A DNA stretch of 44,937 nucleotides, from NCBI RefSeq assembly GCF_001676025.1, contig NZ_LZFW01000014.1:1-44937 (forward strand), read 5' to 3'. A program made the translations under genes and the position numbers. Each line of letters starts with the position of its first letter. Within the stretch, counting starts at the first letter, position 1. This DNA comes from Vibrio sp. UCD-FRSSP16_30. GTDB lineage: Bacteria > Pseudomonadota > Gammaproteobacteria > Enterobacterales > Vibrionaceae. Shown here piece after piece: positions 1 to 9,279 of this stretch. The notes beneath the pieces were generated by a model that ran no database searches, was not told where the DNA came from, and worked only from the letters and a program-made list of their open reading frames with translations.

Positions 1-267
1 CAAAACTTGAATACGCTATTTAACTACCCGCAAGATATTCGAAAAGCAATTTACACAACCAATGCGATTGAATCACTCAACAGCGTGATACGTAAGGCTT
101 TGAAGAAGCGTAAAATCTTCCCAAATGATGAAGCGGCAACTAAGATGGTTTATCTAGCGATTAAAGATGCCAGTAAAAAATGGACTATGCCCATTCAAAA
201 CTGGCGTCAGGCGATGAGTCGATTTATCATCGAGTTCGAAGACCGTGTCGAGAAGCACATAAACTAA
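1..267 (+). CDS. IS256-family (mutator-type) transposase, C-terminal part
   Basis: The reading frame is open from the first base of the window, so this is the C-terminal end of a longer gene that begins upstream. The residues include a TNAIESLNSVIRKALKKRK-type stretch (about residues 18-37 of the visible part), which is typical of the C-terminal region of IS256/mutator DDE transposases, followed by a conserved W-x-x-P-x-x-NW segment. The stop lies about 30 bp before the stop codon of the convergent methyltransferase gene, so the right end of the element must lie close to that gene's 3' end. I could not fix the terminal inverted repeat because the other end is outside the window. Family assignment is from protein pattern only. 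Confidence 0.85.
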   Translation, partial: QNLNTLFNYPQDIRKAIYTTNAIESLNSVIRKALKKRKIFPNDEAATKMVYLAIKDASKKWTMPIQNWRQAMSRFIIEFEDRVEKHIN

Positions 268-297
268 ATGTCAGTTACACAGAATCTGTTACAGCCT

Positions 298-888
298 CTA
301 TTTGTAAGCCACAGCCATTAATACAGGTTGTACAGAACCATCTTCAATGGTCACTTCAAAAGGAATAGAGATTTCAATATCAGTAAAGCCCGCATTATGC
401 AGAGTTGCATGTGCGACTTCTTGAGTCATGCCTCTTTCTTGACCATCAGTTAGCCAATCCCAATGAACGAAGATACCTTGCTCATCAAGCAGTGAATATA
501 TAACACTCGCAACTTCGGTAAAATTAGGTAAGAAACCACAAACAGATGACGCGACAACGAGATCAAATTGTTTTCTAAAAGCAGGATGCTGCGCAACTAA
601 ACCACGAGTCAGTTGATCGACGACAGGTTCAACATTACTGAGCATTTTTTTATCAAGCTCTTCAATCATGGCTTCGGAGGCATCCAGAGCAACAATACTG
701 CGCACCAAGGGGGCCATTTGTTGGCTCAATAAGCCCGTGCCACAACCAAAATCCAGTACATTTGCACCTTTTAATGAATGCAGTGCTTTCAGTTCAGTAA
801 ATGCAAGTTCGGAGAATTGAGTCGTTGCTGAGTGACTTTCCCATTTCGCAGCATAATCATCCCAATTGTGTACCATGTGCCTGTCCAT
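298..888 (-). CDS. Class I SAM-dependent methyltransferase
   Basis: Predicted soluble methyltransferase of about 196 residues. Motif I (VLDFGCGTG, residues 44-52) is the AdoMet-binding loop, followed by an acidic strand end (VALDASEAM) that would contact the ribose hydroxyls. An N-terminal helix with WDDYAAKWE precedes it. The substrate cannot be read from the sequence. I prefer the ATG at 888; a second ATG at 876 is also possible. The in-frame TTG at 921 has no better ribosome site. The gene runs toward the IS256 remnant, whose end abuts its 3' end, so the last few residues could have been altered by that insertion. Confidence 0.8.
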   Translation of the reverse strand: MDRHMVHNWDDYAAKWESHSATTQFSELAFTELKALHSLKGANVLDFGCGTGLLSQQMAPLVRSIVALDASEAMIEELDKKMLSNVEPVVDQLTRGLVAQHPAFRKQFDLVVASSVCGFLPNFTEVASVIYSLLDEQGIFVHWDWLTDGQERGMTQEVAHATLHNAGFTDIEISIPFEVTIEDGSVQPVLMAVAYK

Positions 889-1166
889 CCTAAAATCTTT
901 TCTCTTTGCTGAGTAAAGCAAATCTAGATAAAAAAAGATACCAAATTGAATTTAATACAAACAGATATTGAGGTTTAGATCATGCCTTGGTTGATTTTCA
1001 AGCACTTACTGGAAATTCGACAACCATTCGACAACTAATGGCAGCATTAGCTGACCTTACGCTCTGCTTTCATACTTATGACAAAACACCGCACACAATA
1101 AAAAACATCACTAGCAGTAAGCACTTAAGTTCACACTATACTTGCAATATCACTCACTCTAATTTA

Positions 1167-1189
1167 AAGTTGCATTTAATTTACAACTT
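1167..1189 (+). promoter_or_regulatory. NsrR-like nitric-oxide-responsive operator
   Basis: Two 11-bp arms, AAGTTGCATTT and ATTTACAACTT, are separated by one base. This 11-1-11 layout and the arm sequence fit the published gammaproteobacterial NsrR box (AAGATGCATTT-type inverted repeat). It ends 13 bp before the nnrS start and directly abuts its AAGG ribosome site, so a bound repressor would block transcription. The match is by eye. Confidence 0.6.
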
Positions 1190-1202
1190 TAAGGTTTTTG
1201 TC

Positions 1203-2387
1203 ATGCTAAACATCACAGACAAAGCAAAAGAGGAAGCAATTACACCATTGCTGAGACTTGGGTTTCGTCCTTTTTTCCTATTAGGCGCATTGTATGCTTT
1301 TATCGCAATTCCAGTATGGATTTACGCTTATCAGAATGGACAACCTGCAGCTTTAGGTGCTCCGGCACTGTGGTGGCATGCTCATGAAATGTTGTTTGGA
1401 TTCTCCATGGCGATTGTGGCAGGTTTTGCCCTTACCGCAGTCCAAAACTGGACTGGAGTGAATGGCACAAAAGGCGCTCGTTTGGGCGTAATAGTTGCCT
1501 TATGGTTAGCCCCAAGAATCCTATTTTGGACTCCTGCACCGTTATGGCTAATTTCTATTATTGAAAGTCTATTTTTATTGGCTGTTGCTTATGAGATGGG
1601 TATTCGAGTTTATAAATCAAAAGGTTGGAGAAACTTATTCTTCGTTCCTTTGTTTATTCTTGCCATCATCGCTAACTTTGCAAGCTACGCGACCATCAAA
1701 GGTGTTGCCCCCTTTACGGCAATGGCAGTCTGGCAAGCGATGCTATGGTGGTTTATGTTACTGCTGTCTGTTATGGGCGGTCGCGTTATCCCATTCTTCA
1801 CCTCACGTCGTATGCAATTTGACAAACCACAACCTATTTTATGGATAGAAGTTGCGGGTAACTTCCCATTAGTGCTGCTATTCGTATTAAGCTTTTTCCC
1901 ACTAACTTTAAGTGTGCTTGAAACACCGCTACTAGTCTGGGCTGGCTGTTTTCAGTTAATTAAAGTACTGCGTTGGAAACCATGGAAAACATGGGGTGAG
2001 CCACTGGTATGGTCACTGCATTTATCTTACCTGTGTATTCCAGCATACCTATTGCTTAAAGGTTTAACCACCAATGCTTGGTTATCTCATACCTCTTTGC
2101 ATTTGTTTGCCATTGGCGCAATTGCAGGGCTTATTTTAGCCATGATTACTCGTGTCACTATGGGTCATACTGGGCGTAATATTTACCAAGGTCCACAAAT
2201 GCGCATTGCATTTGCATCACTGATTTTATCTGCATTAATCAGAAGCATTGGTATTGGTCTTTACCCTGAATACATGATGCAACTTCTTGATGTCGCAACG
2301 GTTTTATGGATGTTGAGTTTTGGTATGTACTTACTCAAGTTTGGTAAAATGTTGATGACACCGCGCAGCGATGGTCACCCAGGTTAA
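1203..2387 (+). CDS. nnrS: NnrS family haem/copper membrane protein
   Basis: A 394-residue multi-pass membrane protein. The N-terminal RLGFRPFFLLGALYA block and the WWHAHEMLFGF and AVQNWTG motifs are characteristic of the NnrS family, whose known members are haem- and copper-containing inner-membrane proteins that relieve nitric-oxide stress. About twelve hydrophobic segments are visible. The frame is open upstream to 987, but I place the start at the ATG at 1203: an AAGG ribosome site sits 8 bp before it, and the family motif begins about 14 residues later. An NsrR-like box lies directly upstream, consistent with derepression by NO. A strong hairpin at 2412-2450 follows, so the gene is probably monocistronic. 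Confidence 0.9.
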   Translation: MLNITDKAKEEAITPLLRLGFRPFFLLGALYAFIAIPVWIYAYQNGQPAALGAPALWWHAHEMLFGFSMAIVAGFALTAVQNWTGVNGTKGARLGVIVALWLAPRILFWTPAPLWLISIIESLFLLAVAYEMGIRVYKSKGWRNLFFVPLFILAIIANFASYATIKGVAPFTAMAVWQAMLWWFMLLLSVMGGRVIPFFTSRRMQFDKPQPILWIEVAGNFPLVLLFVLSFFPLTLSVLETPLLVWAGCFQLIKVLRWKPWKTWGEPLVWSLHLSYLCIPAYLLLKGLTTNAWLSHTSLHLFAIGAIAGLILAMITRVTMGHTGRNIYQGPQMRIAFASLILSALIRSIGIGLYPEYMMQLLDVATVLWMLSFGMYLLKFGKMLMTPRSDGHPG

Positions 2388-2411
2388 ACCCATTATTAAG
2401 TAAACTGACTA

Positions 2412-2450
2412 AATAGGCCCCTAAAATCATCATGATATTAGGGGCCTATT
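2412..2450 (+). terminator. Stem-loop after nnrS
   Basis: AATAGGCCCCTAA and TTAGGGGCCTATT form a perfect 13-bp stem with a 13-nt loop, 25 bp after the nnrS stop. The downstream T-run is weak (ATTGTTATCT), so termination is likely but not certain. Being symmetric, it could also act on the convergent hydrolase transcript. Confidence 0.65.
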
Positions 2451-2493
2451 GTTATCTACTTTACAAATCGTTATCAGCCATTGTCGCCATTAA

Positions 2494-2661
2494 CAGGGTG
2501 AGATCACGAACGTTATTTGAGCAAAATCATGTGCATTATTGGAGCAACTCTTTGGGGCATGGGTTGTGGCATGGATGCCACGATGAAGCCATCAAGGATG
2601 ATTTCACGGCGTCTTGTGGAGATGATGCACATGATTGGTCGATAAGTACTCACTCTAGCGT
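2494..2661 (+). repeat. MITE-like hairpin repeat, copy A
   Basis: About 165 bp nearly identical to copy B (4167-4330, inverted). Shared features are a CAGGG(T/G)GAGATCACGAACG end, the arms AATCATGTGCAT and ATGCACATGATT near opposite ends (perfect complements), and a central GTGGCAT-GG-ATGCCAC hairpin, so the whole unit can fold into one long stem. This copy carries about 12 extra bases before the central hairpin. Its right end overlaps the 3' end of the hydrolase gene and supplies that gene's stop codon. Confidence 0.75.
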
Positions 2662-3519
2662 GTTAAATGAATGCTCAGTTAGGCGAGTAAAACTTTGTTT
2701 CACAGGGTCGCTGTTCATTATGCGGCCATGCCCTAGCCCTTTTGTCGCAACCAAGGTGACATTATCCATCTCTTGCGCGGCGCGCTCAGATACTTCAAAA
2801 GAGGTAAACTTATCCGCTTCATCATGCACAATAATGGTGGTGTTTGCTCTTTGCTTTAGCTTGCTATACGGGTCAATGCTATGAATAGGATAATGATATT
2901 CATCACTTACCTGCTCCACTACTTCTTCAAACAACTTCATCGAATAGCCCGAGCGCTTCACACTACCAAATAAATTTTCTAAGTACTCTAGCACTGGCGC
3001 AATCAATAATAACGGACAACCGAGTGCTTTCTCATGCTTACACTCTAAAGTTGATGCTGTGCCCATGCTATGCGCAATAATACCTTGTATCTCACCGACA
3101 CTTTCTAATACCGCTTCCAAGCCCTGTACAAATGCAGGGATATGGCCATAAGCGCCGCCACTGGTGCCATGCGCGGGTTGATCGTAAGCCACAGCGGTAA
3201 AGCCTTGTTTAGCAATCGCTTCCATTAAAGGGAAAAACTGATTTGCCGTGCCAGACCAACCATGATTTAGCACCCAAATAGGTCCTTCACCTAAGGTATA
3301 GGTTGTCAGATCTCCATGCGCGGAGCTCACTGTTCCTATTATGAGTCCTGCTGGCTGAGCATTTTTAGGCTTGCTTCGTACGGGCGTTAACAAAAGCTGA
3401 CGAGCCACTTTACGAGCATGTTTCGGTGCAACTTTGTGATGAATGCGAGTGCCTGCATTGATTAAAGAACGGCGCAGGTTGAATTTTTGCGAGGTATTAA
3501 AGTAGATCTTGTCGCTCAT
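2650..3519 (-). CDS. Alpha/beta-fold hydrolase
   Basis: A 289-residue protein with an alpha/beta-hydrolase layout: oxyanion-hole NHGWSG (85-90), nucleophile elbow AHSMGT with Ser151, an acidic residue in VHDEADKF (Asp233 or Asp236) and His264 in GLGHGRI. The first 55 residues are basic and form an extension before the core. No signal peptide is evident, so it is probably cytoplasmic; the substrate is unknown (esterase or lipase-like). The start ATG at 3519 lies only about 11 bp after a terminator-like hairpin on the same strand, leaving no room for a promoter in between. The stop codon and possibly the last residues come from repeat copy A. Confidence 0.8.
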   Translation of the reverse strand: MSDKIYFNTSQKFNLRRSLINAGTRIHHKVAPKHARKVARQLLLTPVRSKPKNAQPAGLIIGTVSSAHGDLTTYTLGEGPIWVLNHGWSGTANQFFPLMEAIAKQGFTAVAYDQPAHGTSGGAYGHIPAFVQGLEAVLESVGEIQGIIAHSMGTASTLECKHEKALGCPLLLIAPVLEYLENLFGSVKRSGYSMKLFEEVVEQVSDEYHYPIHSIDPYSKLKQRANTTIIVHDEADKFTSFEVSERAAQEMDNVTLVATKGLGHGRIMNSDPVKQSFTRLTEHSFNTLE

Positions 3520-3529
3520 GATTATCCGT

Positions 3530-3569
3530 AAAAAACTTATGCTAGAGTCGATACTCTAGCATAAGTTTT
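3530..3569 (-). terminator. Strong hairpin plus U-run just before the hydrolase start
   Basis: A perfect 17-bp stem (arms AAAACTTATGCTAGAGT and its complement) with a 4-nt loop. On the minus strand it runs directly into TTTTTT. It lies between the MAPEG gene and the hydrolase ATG at 3519. It looks like an intrinsic terminator for the MAPEG transcript, or an attenuator in the hydrolase leader. Confidence 0.75.
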
Positions 3570-3661
3570 AGGATTAACATCCACTTAGCGATTTTAGGTG
3601 TAGCTATTTAGGTATATCTATTTAAGTATAGCTAAGCGGCTTCTTTATCGGAACGGCTCAA

Positions 3662-4042
3662 TTAGCTATGACAAAAAGCTTGTACAAGGTTAACCACCGC
3701 GAGCACAACAATCACTGCATAGGTAGTCAGCATGCCCACCACTCGACCTTTCATCTTTTTGTTCAATAAAGCGTACCCATGCATACAACGTCCTACCACC
3801 AGCGACACACCCAATAAATGCACGGCCCAAAGTGATAAGCCATTCATCTCAGCAAGGATAAGCAGCAGCAAAGTAATCGGAATGTATTCGGTTGCGTTAC
3901 TGTGCGCGCCTCTGGCAACAGACAGCTCTTCTATCTCTCCATCAGAATGAGAGACTTGGTGCTTGCGCCTTAACTTAATAACCTGAATTGATAAATAACA
4001 GATCCAGACGGCCAAAATTGCCGCGTACAAAGAAGTGATCAT
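3662..4042 (-). CDS. MAPEG family membrane protein
   Basis: A 126-residue protein with four hydrophobic segments (about 2-22, 53-68, 70-88 and 103-122). The RGAHSNATEYIPITLLLL block at 44-61 carries the Arg, Asn and Glu typical of MAPEG proteins (membrane-associated proteins in eicosanoid and glutathione metabolism; bacterial YecN-like members). Known relatives are trimeric glutathione-binding membrane proteins; the activity here cannot be assigned. The length is usual for bacterial members. It lies upstream of the hydrolase on the same strand but is separated from it by a strong hairpin, so co-transcription is doubtful. Confidence 0.85.
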   Translation of the reverse strand: MITSLYAAILAVWICYLSIQVIKLRRKHQVSHSDGEIEELSVARGAHSNATEYIPITLLLLILAEMNGLSLWAVHLLGVSLVVGRCMHGYALLNKKMKGRVVGMLTTYAVIVVLAVVNLVQAFCHS

Positions 4043-4156
4043 AAAAGTCCATTTTTAATTAATCAGTATTTCTACTGTTTGTATAAGTGTAGATAAAATA
4101 TTGATAAAGAAAAGAAATCCCAACAGTTTGCTGAGATTCCCTATCTTCAATCTAGT

Positions 4157-4340
4157 ACTAACTGGTAGGGCGAACGCATGAGTGAACATTTATCGACCAA
4201 TCATGTGCATCATCTCCACAAGACGCCGTGAAATCATCCTTGATGGCTTCATTGTGGCATCCATGCCACAAAGGCTTGTTCCGATAATGCACATGATTTT
4301 GTTCAAATAACGTTCGTGATCTCCCCCTGCACTAACTGGT
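4157..4340 (-). repeat. MITE-like hairpin repeat, copy B, with 10-bp flanking direct repeats
   Basis: The 164-bp unit (4167-4330) is the reverse complement of the copy A type. It is flanked by identical ACTAACTGGT at 4157-4166 and 4331-4340, which looks like a target-site duplication. The outer ends read AGGGCGAACGCATGAGTG and GCAGGGGGAGATCACGAACG on their own strands, sharing an AGGG start but otherwise imperfect. There is no coding capacity. The right direct repeat touches the glgB stop codon. Confidence 0.8.
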
Positions 4341-6517
4341 TATTTTACTTTCTTGTAAAATACCGTTGATAGTGGCGGTAAAACCATGTGCACAGATTGT
4401 TGCAATCCTTGACTTTCAATCTGCTCAGTTTTCAAACTTGCTGGCACTGTTACGTTTGCACCATTGTATTTAGTGTCGTCAGTATTTAATAACAACTGAT
4501 ACTCCGACTCATTCGGGATGCCTAAGCGGAACTCAAGATGAGGCACAGGAGTAAAGTTAGAAACCACTAACACTCGCTCGCCATTTTCATCAATACGTTC
4601 ATGCGCTAGAACACTGGCTTCTGCTTCATCTTGCAAACGCCACTCAAACCCTTTTGGATCGTAATCAAGGGCATGCAGCGCAGACTCTTGCTTATAGATT
4701 TTATTTAAATCACGCGTCAGATTGAGCACGCCTTGATGACGTTCATAATCCAATAAGAACCACTGCAACTGATCATCATGGTTCCATTCAGCCGTTTGAC
4801 CAAATTCTGCGCCCATAAAGTTCAATTTCTTACCTGGCTGAGCGTACATATAGCCCATGTAAGCACGTAAGTTTGCGGTCTTCTGCCACTCATCACCCGG
4901 CATTTTATCGTGGATCGCCCCTTTACCATAAACCACTTCATCGTGAGATAAAGACAGTACATAGTTCTCACTGTGCGCATACATCAGTGGGAAGGTAATC
5001 GTATTGTGATGATATTTACGATGAATAGGATCTTGTTGAATGTAAGACAAGCTGTCATGCATCCAACCCATATTCCACTTAAAACCAAAACCTAATCCGC
5101 CAAGGAATGTCGGTGCAGAGACACCCGGGAACGCTGTCGATTCTTCTGCGATCGTCATTGCATTCGGGAAGTGCTTATACACTTCTTCGTTCATCCACTT
5201 TAATGTGGCAATGGCATCGTAGTTCTCATTACCACCATCTTGGTTTGGAATCCACTGATCGTGTTCGCGAGAATAATCTAGGTACAACATGGATGCCACA
5301 GCATCAACACGAATGCCATCAATATGATAATGCTCAAACCAGAACAAAGCGTTAGACACCATAAAGCGGCGTACGTGCTCACGACCTAAATCATAGATAA
5401 ATGAGTTCCAATCTTGATGCCAACCGCGACGTGGATCAGGATCGTGATACAAAGGCGTACCATCAAAATTCGCTAAACCATGATCGTCCGATGGGAAGTG
5501 AGCAGGAACCCAATCCAATACCACGCCAAGACCGGCTTGGTGGCATTGATCGACAAAGTATTTAAAGTCATCTGGCGTACCAAAACGGCTAGTTGGCGCA
5601 AACAAACCAATTGGCTGATAACCCCAAGAACCATAGAACGGATGCTCAGAAATTGGCATCAATTCCACATGCGAATAACCCAAATCAACCAGATAAGGGA
5701 TCAGCTCTTTAGCCAGTTCGCGATAGTTTAAAAACTCACCTTGCTCATTTCTTTTCCAAGAACCCGCATGCAATTCATAAAAAGATAACGCCTCTTTACG
5801 CTTTTGCGTTACAGGGCGAGTTTGCCATGCGCTGTCTTGCCACTGATATTTCGTTTGATCGTAAGTAACAGAAGCAAATGATGGGTATTGTTCATGTTGA
5901 AAACCCCACGGGTCTTGCTTATGTGGCAAGGTTTCCCCTTGCGGGCCTTTCAATTCAAATTTGTATTGCGTGCCTTCAGCAAGCTCAGGGACAAATAGGC
6001 CCCAGATGCCGTAATCAAGGCGCTGCATTGGATGACGACGGCCATCCCACTGGTTAAAGTCACCAATTAAGCTCACTGCTTGTGCATGCGGTGCGTACAC
6101 AAGAAAACGAGTACCGGCAATGCTTTTGCCATCACGCTCTAAAGTGACAAATTGCGCACCCATATGCTGATACATTTCTTTTGGTGTATGCAGATGTTCA
6201 AACTCTTCATACAACCCATGGTACTGATAAGGGTCATCGATGATTTGCTCAGTTTCCCCCCAATCAACCGCTAATTTGTAATGTTTAAAACTAAGATCGT
6301 AATCTTGCGTCAAAATGAACGCATCCATTTCATCACGTTCTAATTCAATACGCTTGTCATCAAACAGCACTTCAACCTTATGTGCTCCTGGCATCCAAAC
6401 GGTCAAATTACGACCTTGTTCTCTGACAAAGGGTCCTAACAGCGAAAATGGGGCAGTACATGCTGCCTGACTCAACTGTTGATAAGCCAATTTATTTTTA
6501 TCCTGAGCCTTTTCCAC
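4340..6517 (-). CDS. glgB: 1,4-alpha-glucan branching enzyme
   Basis: GH13 enzyme that transfers alpha-1,4-glucan segments to form alpha-1,6 branches in glycogen (cytoplasm). About 725 residues, the normal GlgB length. Domains in order: N-terminal beta-sandwich modules (to about 250), with [13 protein letters not shown] in the CBM48; the catalytic barrel, with [11 protein letters not shown] (nucleophile Asp about 403), EESTAF (acid/base Glu about 458) and [10 protein letters not shown] (Asp about 526); and a C-terminal beta domain. I prefer the GTG at 6517, which has GGAG 7 bp upstream; the TTG at 6523 would be too close to that site. It follows malQ on the same strand but is separated from it by a terminator and repeat copy C, so it probably has its own promoter. 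Confidence 0.95.
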   Translation of the reverse strand: MEKAQDKNKLAYQQLSQAACTAPFSLLGPFVREQGRNLTVWMPGAHKVEVLFDDKRIELERDEMDAFILTQDYDLSFKHYKLAVDWGETEQIIDDPYQYHGLYEEFEHLHTPKEMYQHMGAQFVTLERDGKSIAGTRFLVYAPHAQAVSLIGDFNQWDGRRHPMQRLDYGIWGLFVPELAEGTQYKFELKGPQGETLPHKQDPWGFQHEQYPSFASVTYDQTKYQWQDSAWQTRPVTQKRKEALSFYELHAGSWKRNEQGEFLNYRELAKELIPYLVDLGYSHVELMPISEHPFYGSWGYQPIGLFAPTSRFGTPDDFKYFVDQCHQAGLGVVLDWVPAHFPSDDHGLANFDGTPLYHDPDPRRGWHQDWNSFIYDLGREHVRRFMVSNALFWFEHYHIDGIRVDAVASMLYLDYSREHDQWIPNQDGGNENYDAIATLKWMNEEVYKHFPNAMTIAEESTAFPGVSAPTFLGGLGFGFKWNMGWMHDSLSYIQQDPIHRKYHHNTITFPLMYAHSENYVLSLSHDEVVYGKGAIHDKMPGDEWQKTANLRAYMGYMYAQPGKKLNFMGAEFGQTAEWNHDDQLQWFLLDYERHQGVLNLTRDLNKIYKQESALHALDYDPKGFEWRLQDEAEASVLAHERIDENGERVLVVSNFTPVPHLEFRLGIPNESEYQLLLNTDDTKYNGANVTVPASLKTEQIESQGLQQSVHMVLPPLSTVFYKKVK

Positions 6518-6716
6518 GCCCAATCTCCTTTGATATTAAATTTTATAATTCTTATTAGTAAAAGCGCGTGGCTTTCACTCTAGCCATTTTTTATCCATCT
6601 TAGCGATACTATTACCACTAAGCTATATTGGTTACAGAAACATACACTTTAAAAATGCCGAATAATAAAGTCATGATTGCATATCGTCATTTTATTAAAA
6701 CTCCATCTTATTTTGT

Positions 6717-6789
6717 GCAGGGTGAGATCACGGCGTCTTGTGGAAATGATGCACATGATTAGTCGATAAGTGACTCATGCGTTCGCCCT
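6717..6789 (+). repeat. MITE-like hairpin repeat, copy C (internally deleted)
   Basis: A 73-bp derivative of the copy A/B unit. The CAGGGTGAGATCAC end is joined directly to the GGCGTCTTGTGG half, and the unit ends in CATGCGTTCGCCCT as in copy B. The join falls at TCACG, which occurs at both deletion borders in the longer copies, so a deletion between short direct repeats explains it. It sits in the glgB upstream region. Confidence 0.75.
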
Positions 6790-6856
6790 ATTACTTTGAG
6801 CCCATTAATCAGGCTTTTTTTATTATTGATGGTGATTTAAAAACAAAACGAATACG

Positions 6857-6882
6857 AAAAATGCCCGCTGAATCGCGGGCAC
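6857..6882 (-). terminator. Rho-independent terminator after malQ
   Basis: On the minus strand a GC-rich stem (TGCCCGC and GCGGGCA with a 6-nt loop) is followed by TTTT. It lies about 95 bp after the malQ stop and separates malPQ from glgB. Confidence 0.8.
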
Positions 6883-6975
6883 TTCAATTCTGTGACAACT
6901 GTAACAAAATTCACAAGCAGAAAATTTGAGCAATACAAGAGTTTTGAACTTTACTCTTCTATCTTAACCTTCAAC

Positions 6976-9162
6976 TTATGCCTTATTGGATTGATCACGT
7001 ACTTGCGTTAAACGCTTCGCAATATGGTTAATGTGGTCTTGACCAAACATTTCATCCAAATTCACTGACAATTTACGTCGCCAGTTCGGGTACTCATCCA
7101 CCGTTCCGGGAATATTGACCGGCTTATCCATCTCAAGCCAATCTTCTAATTGAACACTCAGCAGTGACGATGAGCCCGAAGCAACGTGCAATTGCAGTCC
7201 TTCAGCAAGATAACGATCCATTGGAACCCATGCTGCATTTTCACCAATACCTGATGATAAAAACTGCGGGTTATGCGCTCGCATGGTATCTAAAATCCCC
7301 TGCTTACATTGCAGACGTTCATCAAATAAACGAGCTAATTGTGCTTCATCTGGATACAAGCCCAGTTCTTTACCCAATTTTAAGTCGTCACAATGCCAAA
7401 ATCCGCGCAAGGTTGGCATATCGTGAGTACACAAGGCTGCCATCGACTGTTGCGGATAACTCGCAGGGTCGATAAAGCTACCATCAGGGTTATTTTCAAA
7501 GAAGAAAACCTTATACGAATGCACACCAGCATCACGTAAAATATCAATGATTTCATCAGGCACTGTGCCTAAGTCTTCACCAATCACAGAACACTGATAG
7601 CGATGAGATTCAAGCGCTAAGATGGCAAGCATATCGTCGACAGGGTAATACATGTACGCGGCTTTGGTCGCGCCTTCCCCTTTCGGTATCCACCATAAAC
7701 GCAAAAGCCCTAACACATGGTCAATACGCAATGCGCCACAATGTTTCATATTGGCACGTAACAATTGTACAAACGCGTCGTAACCCGTTGCCTGCAAAGC
7801 TTGTGGATTAAGTGGTGGTAAGCCCCAGTTTTGCCCTAATGGACCTAAGATATCCGGCGGCGCACCAATGCTTGCGTCTAGGATTAAATTACCTTCGTCA
7901 GCCCAAGTTTCTGAGCCAGAATCCGCCACACCAACCGCAAGGTCACGATACAGCCCTAAAGGCATTCCTTTTTCTTGCGCCAATGCCTGAGCTTCATTAA
8001 TTTGCGCATCCGCAATCCATTGTAAATACATATAAAGATCAACAAGAACTTTATTGTCTTTAATGAATTTCTGCGAACTTGCACTGTCAAAACGACGATA
8101 TTTCTCTGGGAATACTGGCCATCCCCACACGCAGTCATCCGTATCACGGAACGTTTTATGCATCGCATCAAAGGCGGCTTGATGTACTAAGCTCTCACCA
8201 CTTTGCTCCACAAAATCAATAAACGCTTGTCCGCGTTGCGTTTTGTTATCTAAATGACGAGATTTAAATTCGGCAAATAATAGCGGTAAGACTGACATTT
8301 TTAAGTCAGACACTTCGCTGTAATTGACATGCTGAACTTCACGCGCCTTTTGTAAGCGCTGTTGAAATTCGGCGCTTCCCACTTTTTGTTGCGCTTGTGC
8401 ACATAAGGCAAACTCAGGTACAGAGCTCACATCAATGTACAGAATATTTAACCAGCGACGTGATGATGGGCTATAAGGACTAGCCGCTTCTGGATTAGCC
8501 GGAAACAGAGAATGAATCGGGTTTAAACCGACAAAGTCACCACCTCTTGCGGCAATATCACCCACAAGTTGTTTTAGATCGCCAAAATCACCAATACCCC
8601 AGTTATGTGGGGTACGTAAGGTGTATAACTGAATGCTTGGGCCCCAAAGCTTTTTATCGCTGGCAAGCTCTGGCTGCTTAAAGCAACTTTGTGGCGCAAC
8701 AATCAGGGTCATCTCATAAGGCGCTTTGCGTCGCTTACGAGTCACTAGTAATTTGTGGTATCCCCACTCAATGTCGGCAGGCAATGCAAATACCAGCGGG
8801 CCACCTTCTTTTCGAGAATCTCGAACAATTTGAGATTGAAGATAACCTTCTAATACTTGGCCTTGTTCTGTTTCTAGTCGCCATGCAAATTCGCTTTCAC
8901 GAGCGCTGACACCTAGGTTAAGTTCCACTTCGATCAATTGATCATCGCGAACCACCAGCACAGGGGCAAGTACTTCTTTTTTGTGTTTTTTCTCAGCGGA
9001 TTTTAGCAGTGCTTCGTCACAGCTTGTGTCGTAGCCCAGTGCAGTAAGCAAACGTTCAATGGTTTCATCTTCAACGCTTGCAGGGTCTCCCCAAGCACTG
9101 ACATAGCTATCGGCAATACCAGCCATCTCGGCGACTTTTTTTAGTACGGATTGATTTTTCAT
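6976..9162 (-). CDS. malQ: 4-alpha-glucanotransferase (amylomaltase)
   Basis: GH77 enzyme that disproportionates maltodextrins in the cytoplasm, releasing glucose and making longer chains for MalP. At 728 residues it is of the long enterobacterial/Vibrio MalQ type, with an N-terminal extension of about 160 residues. Catalytic signatures are visible: RIDHVLGLLRLWW (nucleophile Asp about 481), IGEDLGTVP (acid/base Glu about 528) and CTHDMPTLRGFW (about 579). The start ATG has GGAG 7-8 bp upstream. It lies 166 bp after malP on the same strand, so the pair is likely a malPQ operon under MalT, with a stem-loop between the genes that could tune the ratio of the two products. Confidence 0.95.
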   Translation of the reverse strand: MKNQSVLKKVAEMAGIADSYVSAWGDPASVEDETIERLLTALGYDTSCDEALLKSAEKKHKKEVLAPVLVVRDDQLIEVELNLGVSARESEFAWRLETEQGQVLEGYLQSQIVRDSRKEGGPLVFALPADIEWGYHKLLVTRKRRKAPYEMTLIVAPQSCFKQPELASDKKLWGPSIQLYTLRTPHNWGIGDFGDLKQLVGDIAARGGDFVGLNPIHSLFPANPEAASPYSPSSRRWLNILYIDVSSVPEFALCAQAQQKVGSAEFQQRLQKAREVQHVNYSEVSDLKMSVLPLLFAEFKSRHLDNKTQRGQAFIDFVEQSGESLVHQAAFDAMHKTFRDTDDCVWGWPVFPEKYRRFDSASSQKFIKDNKVLVDLYMYLQWIADAQINEAQALAQEKGMPLGLYRDLAVGVADSGSETWADEGNLILDASIGAPPDILGPLGQNWGLPPLNPQALQATGYDAFVQLLRANMKHCGALRIDHVLGLLRLWWIPKGEGATKAAYMYYPVDDMLAILALESHRYQCSVIGEDLGTVPDEIIDILRDAGVHSYKVFFFENNPDGSFIDPASYPQQSMAALCTHDMPTLRGFWHCDDLKLGKELGLYPDEAQLARLFDERLQCKQGILDTMRAHNPQFLSSGIGENAAWVPMDRYLAEGLQLHVASGSSSLLSVQLEDWLEMDKPVNIPGTVDEYPNWRRKLSVNLDEMFGQDHINHIAKRLTQVRDQSNKA

Positions 9163-9279
9163 CGCTCTCTCCGAAGACGAAACACGCCTTCAAACATTTT
9201 GCTGTTGTTATTTTTAATTAATATTAAAAATTTAGATTTGATAGTAAGGCAAAGACTCAAAACGACCCCTTTGCCTTTT

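Noticed and set aside
987..1202. N-terminal extension of nnrS from an in-frame upstream start
   Set aside because: The extra residues have no family likeness and would run through the NsrR-like box; the ATG at 1203 has a proper ribosome site.
6799..6822. Possible plus-strand terminator (AGCC/GGCT plus T-run)
   Set aside because: Only a 4-bp stem, and no plus-strand gene lies upstream of it.
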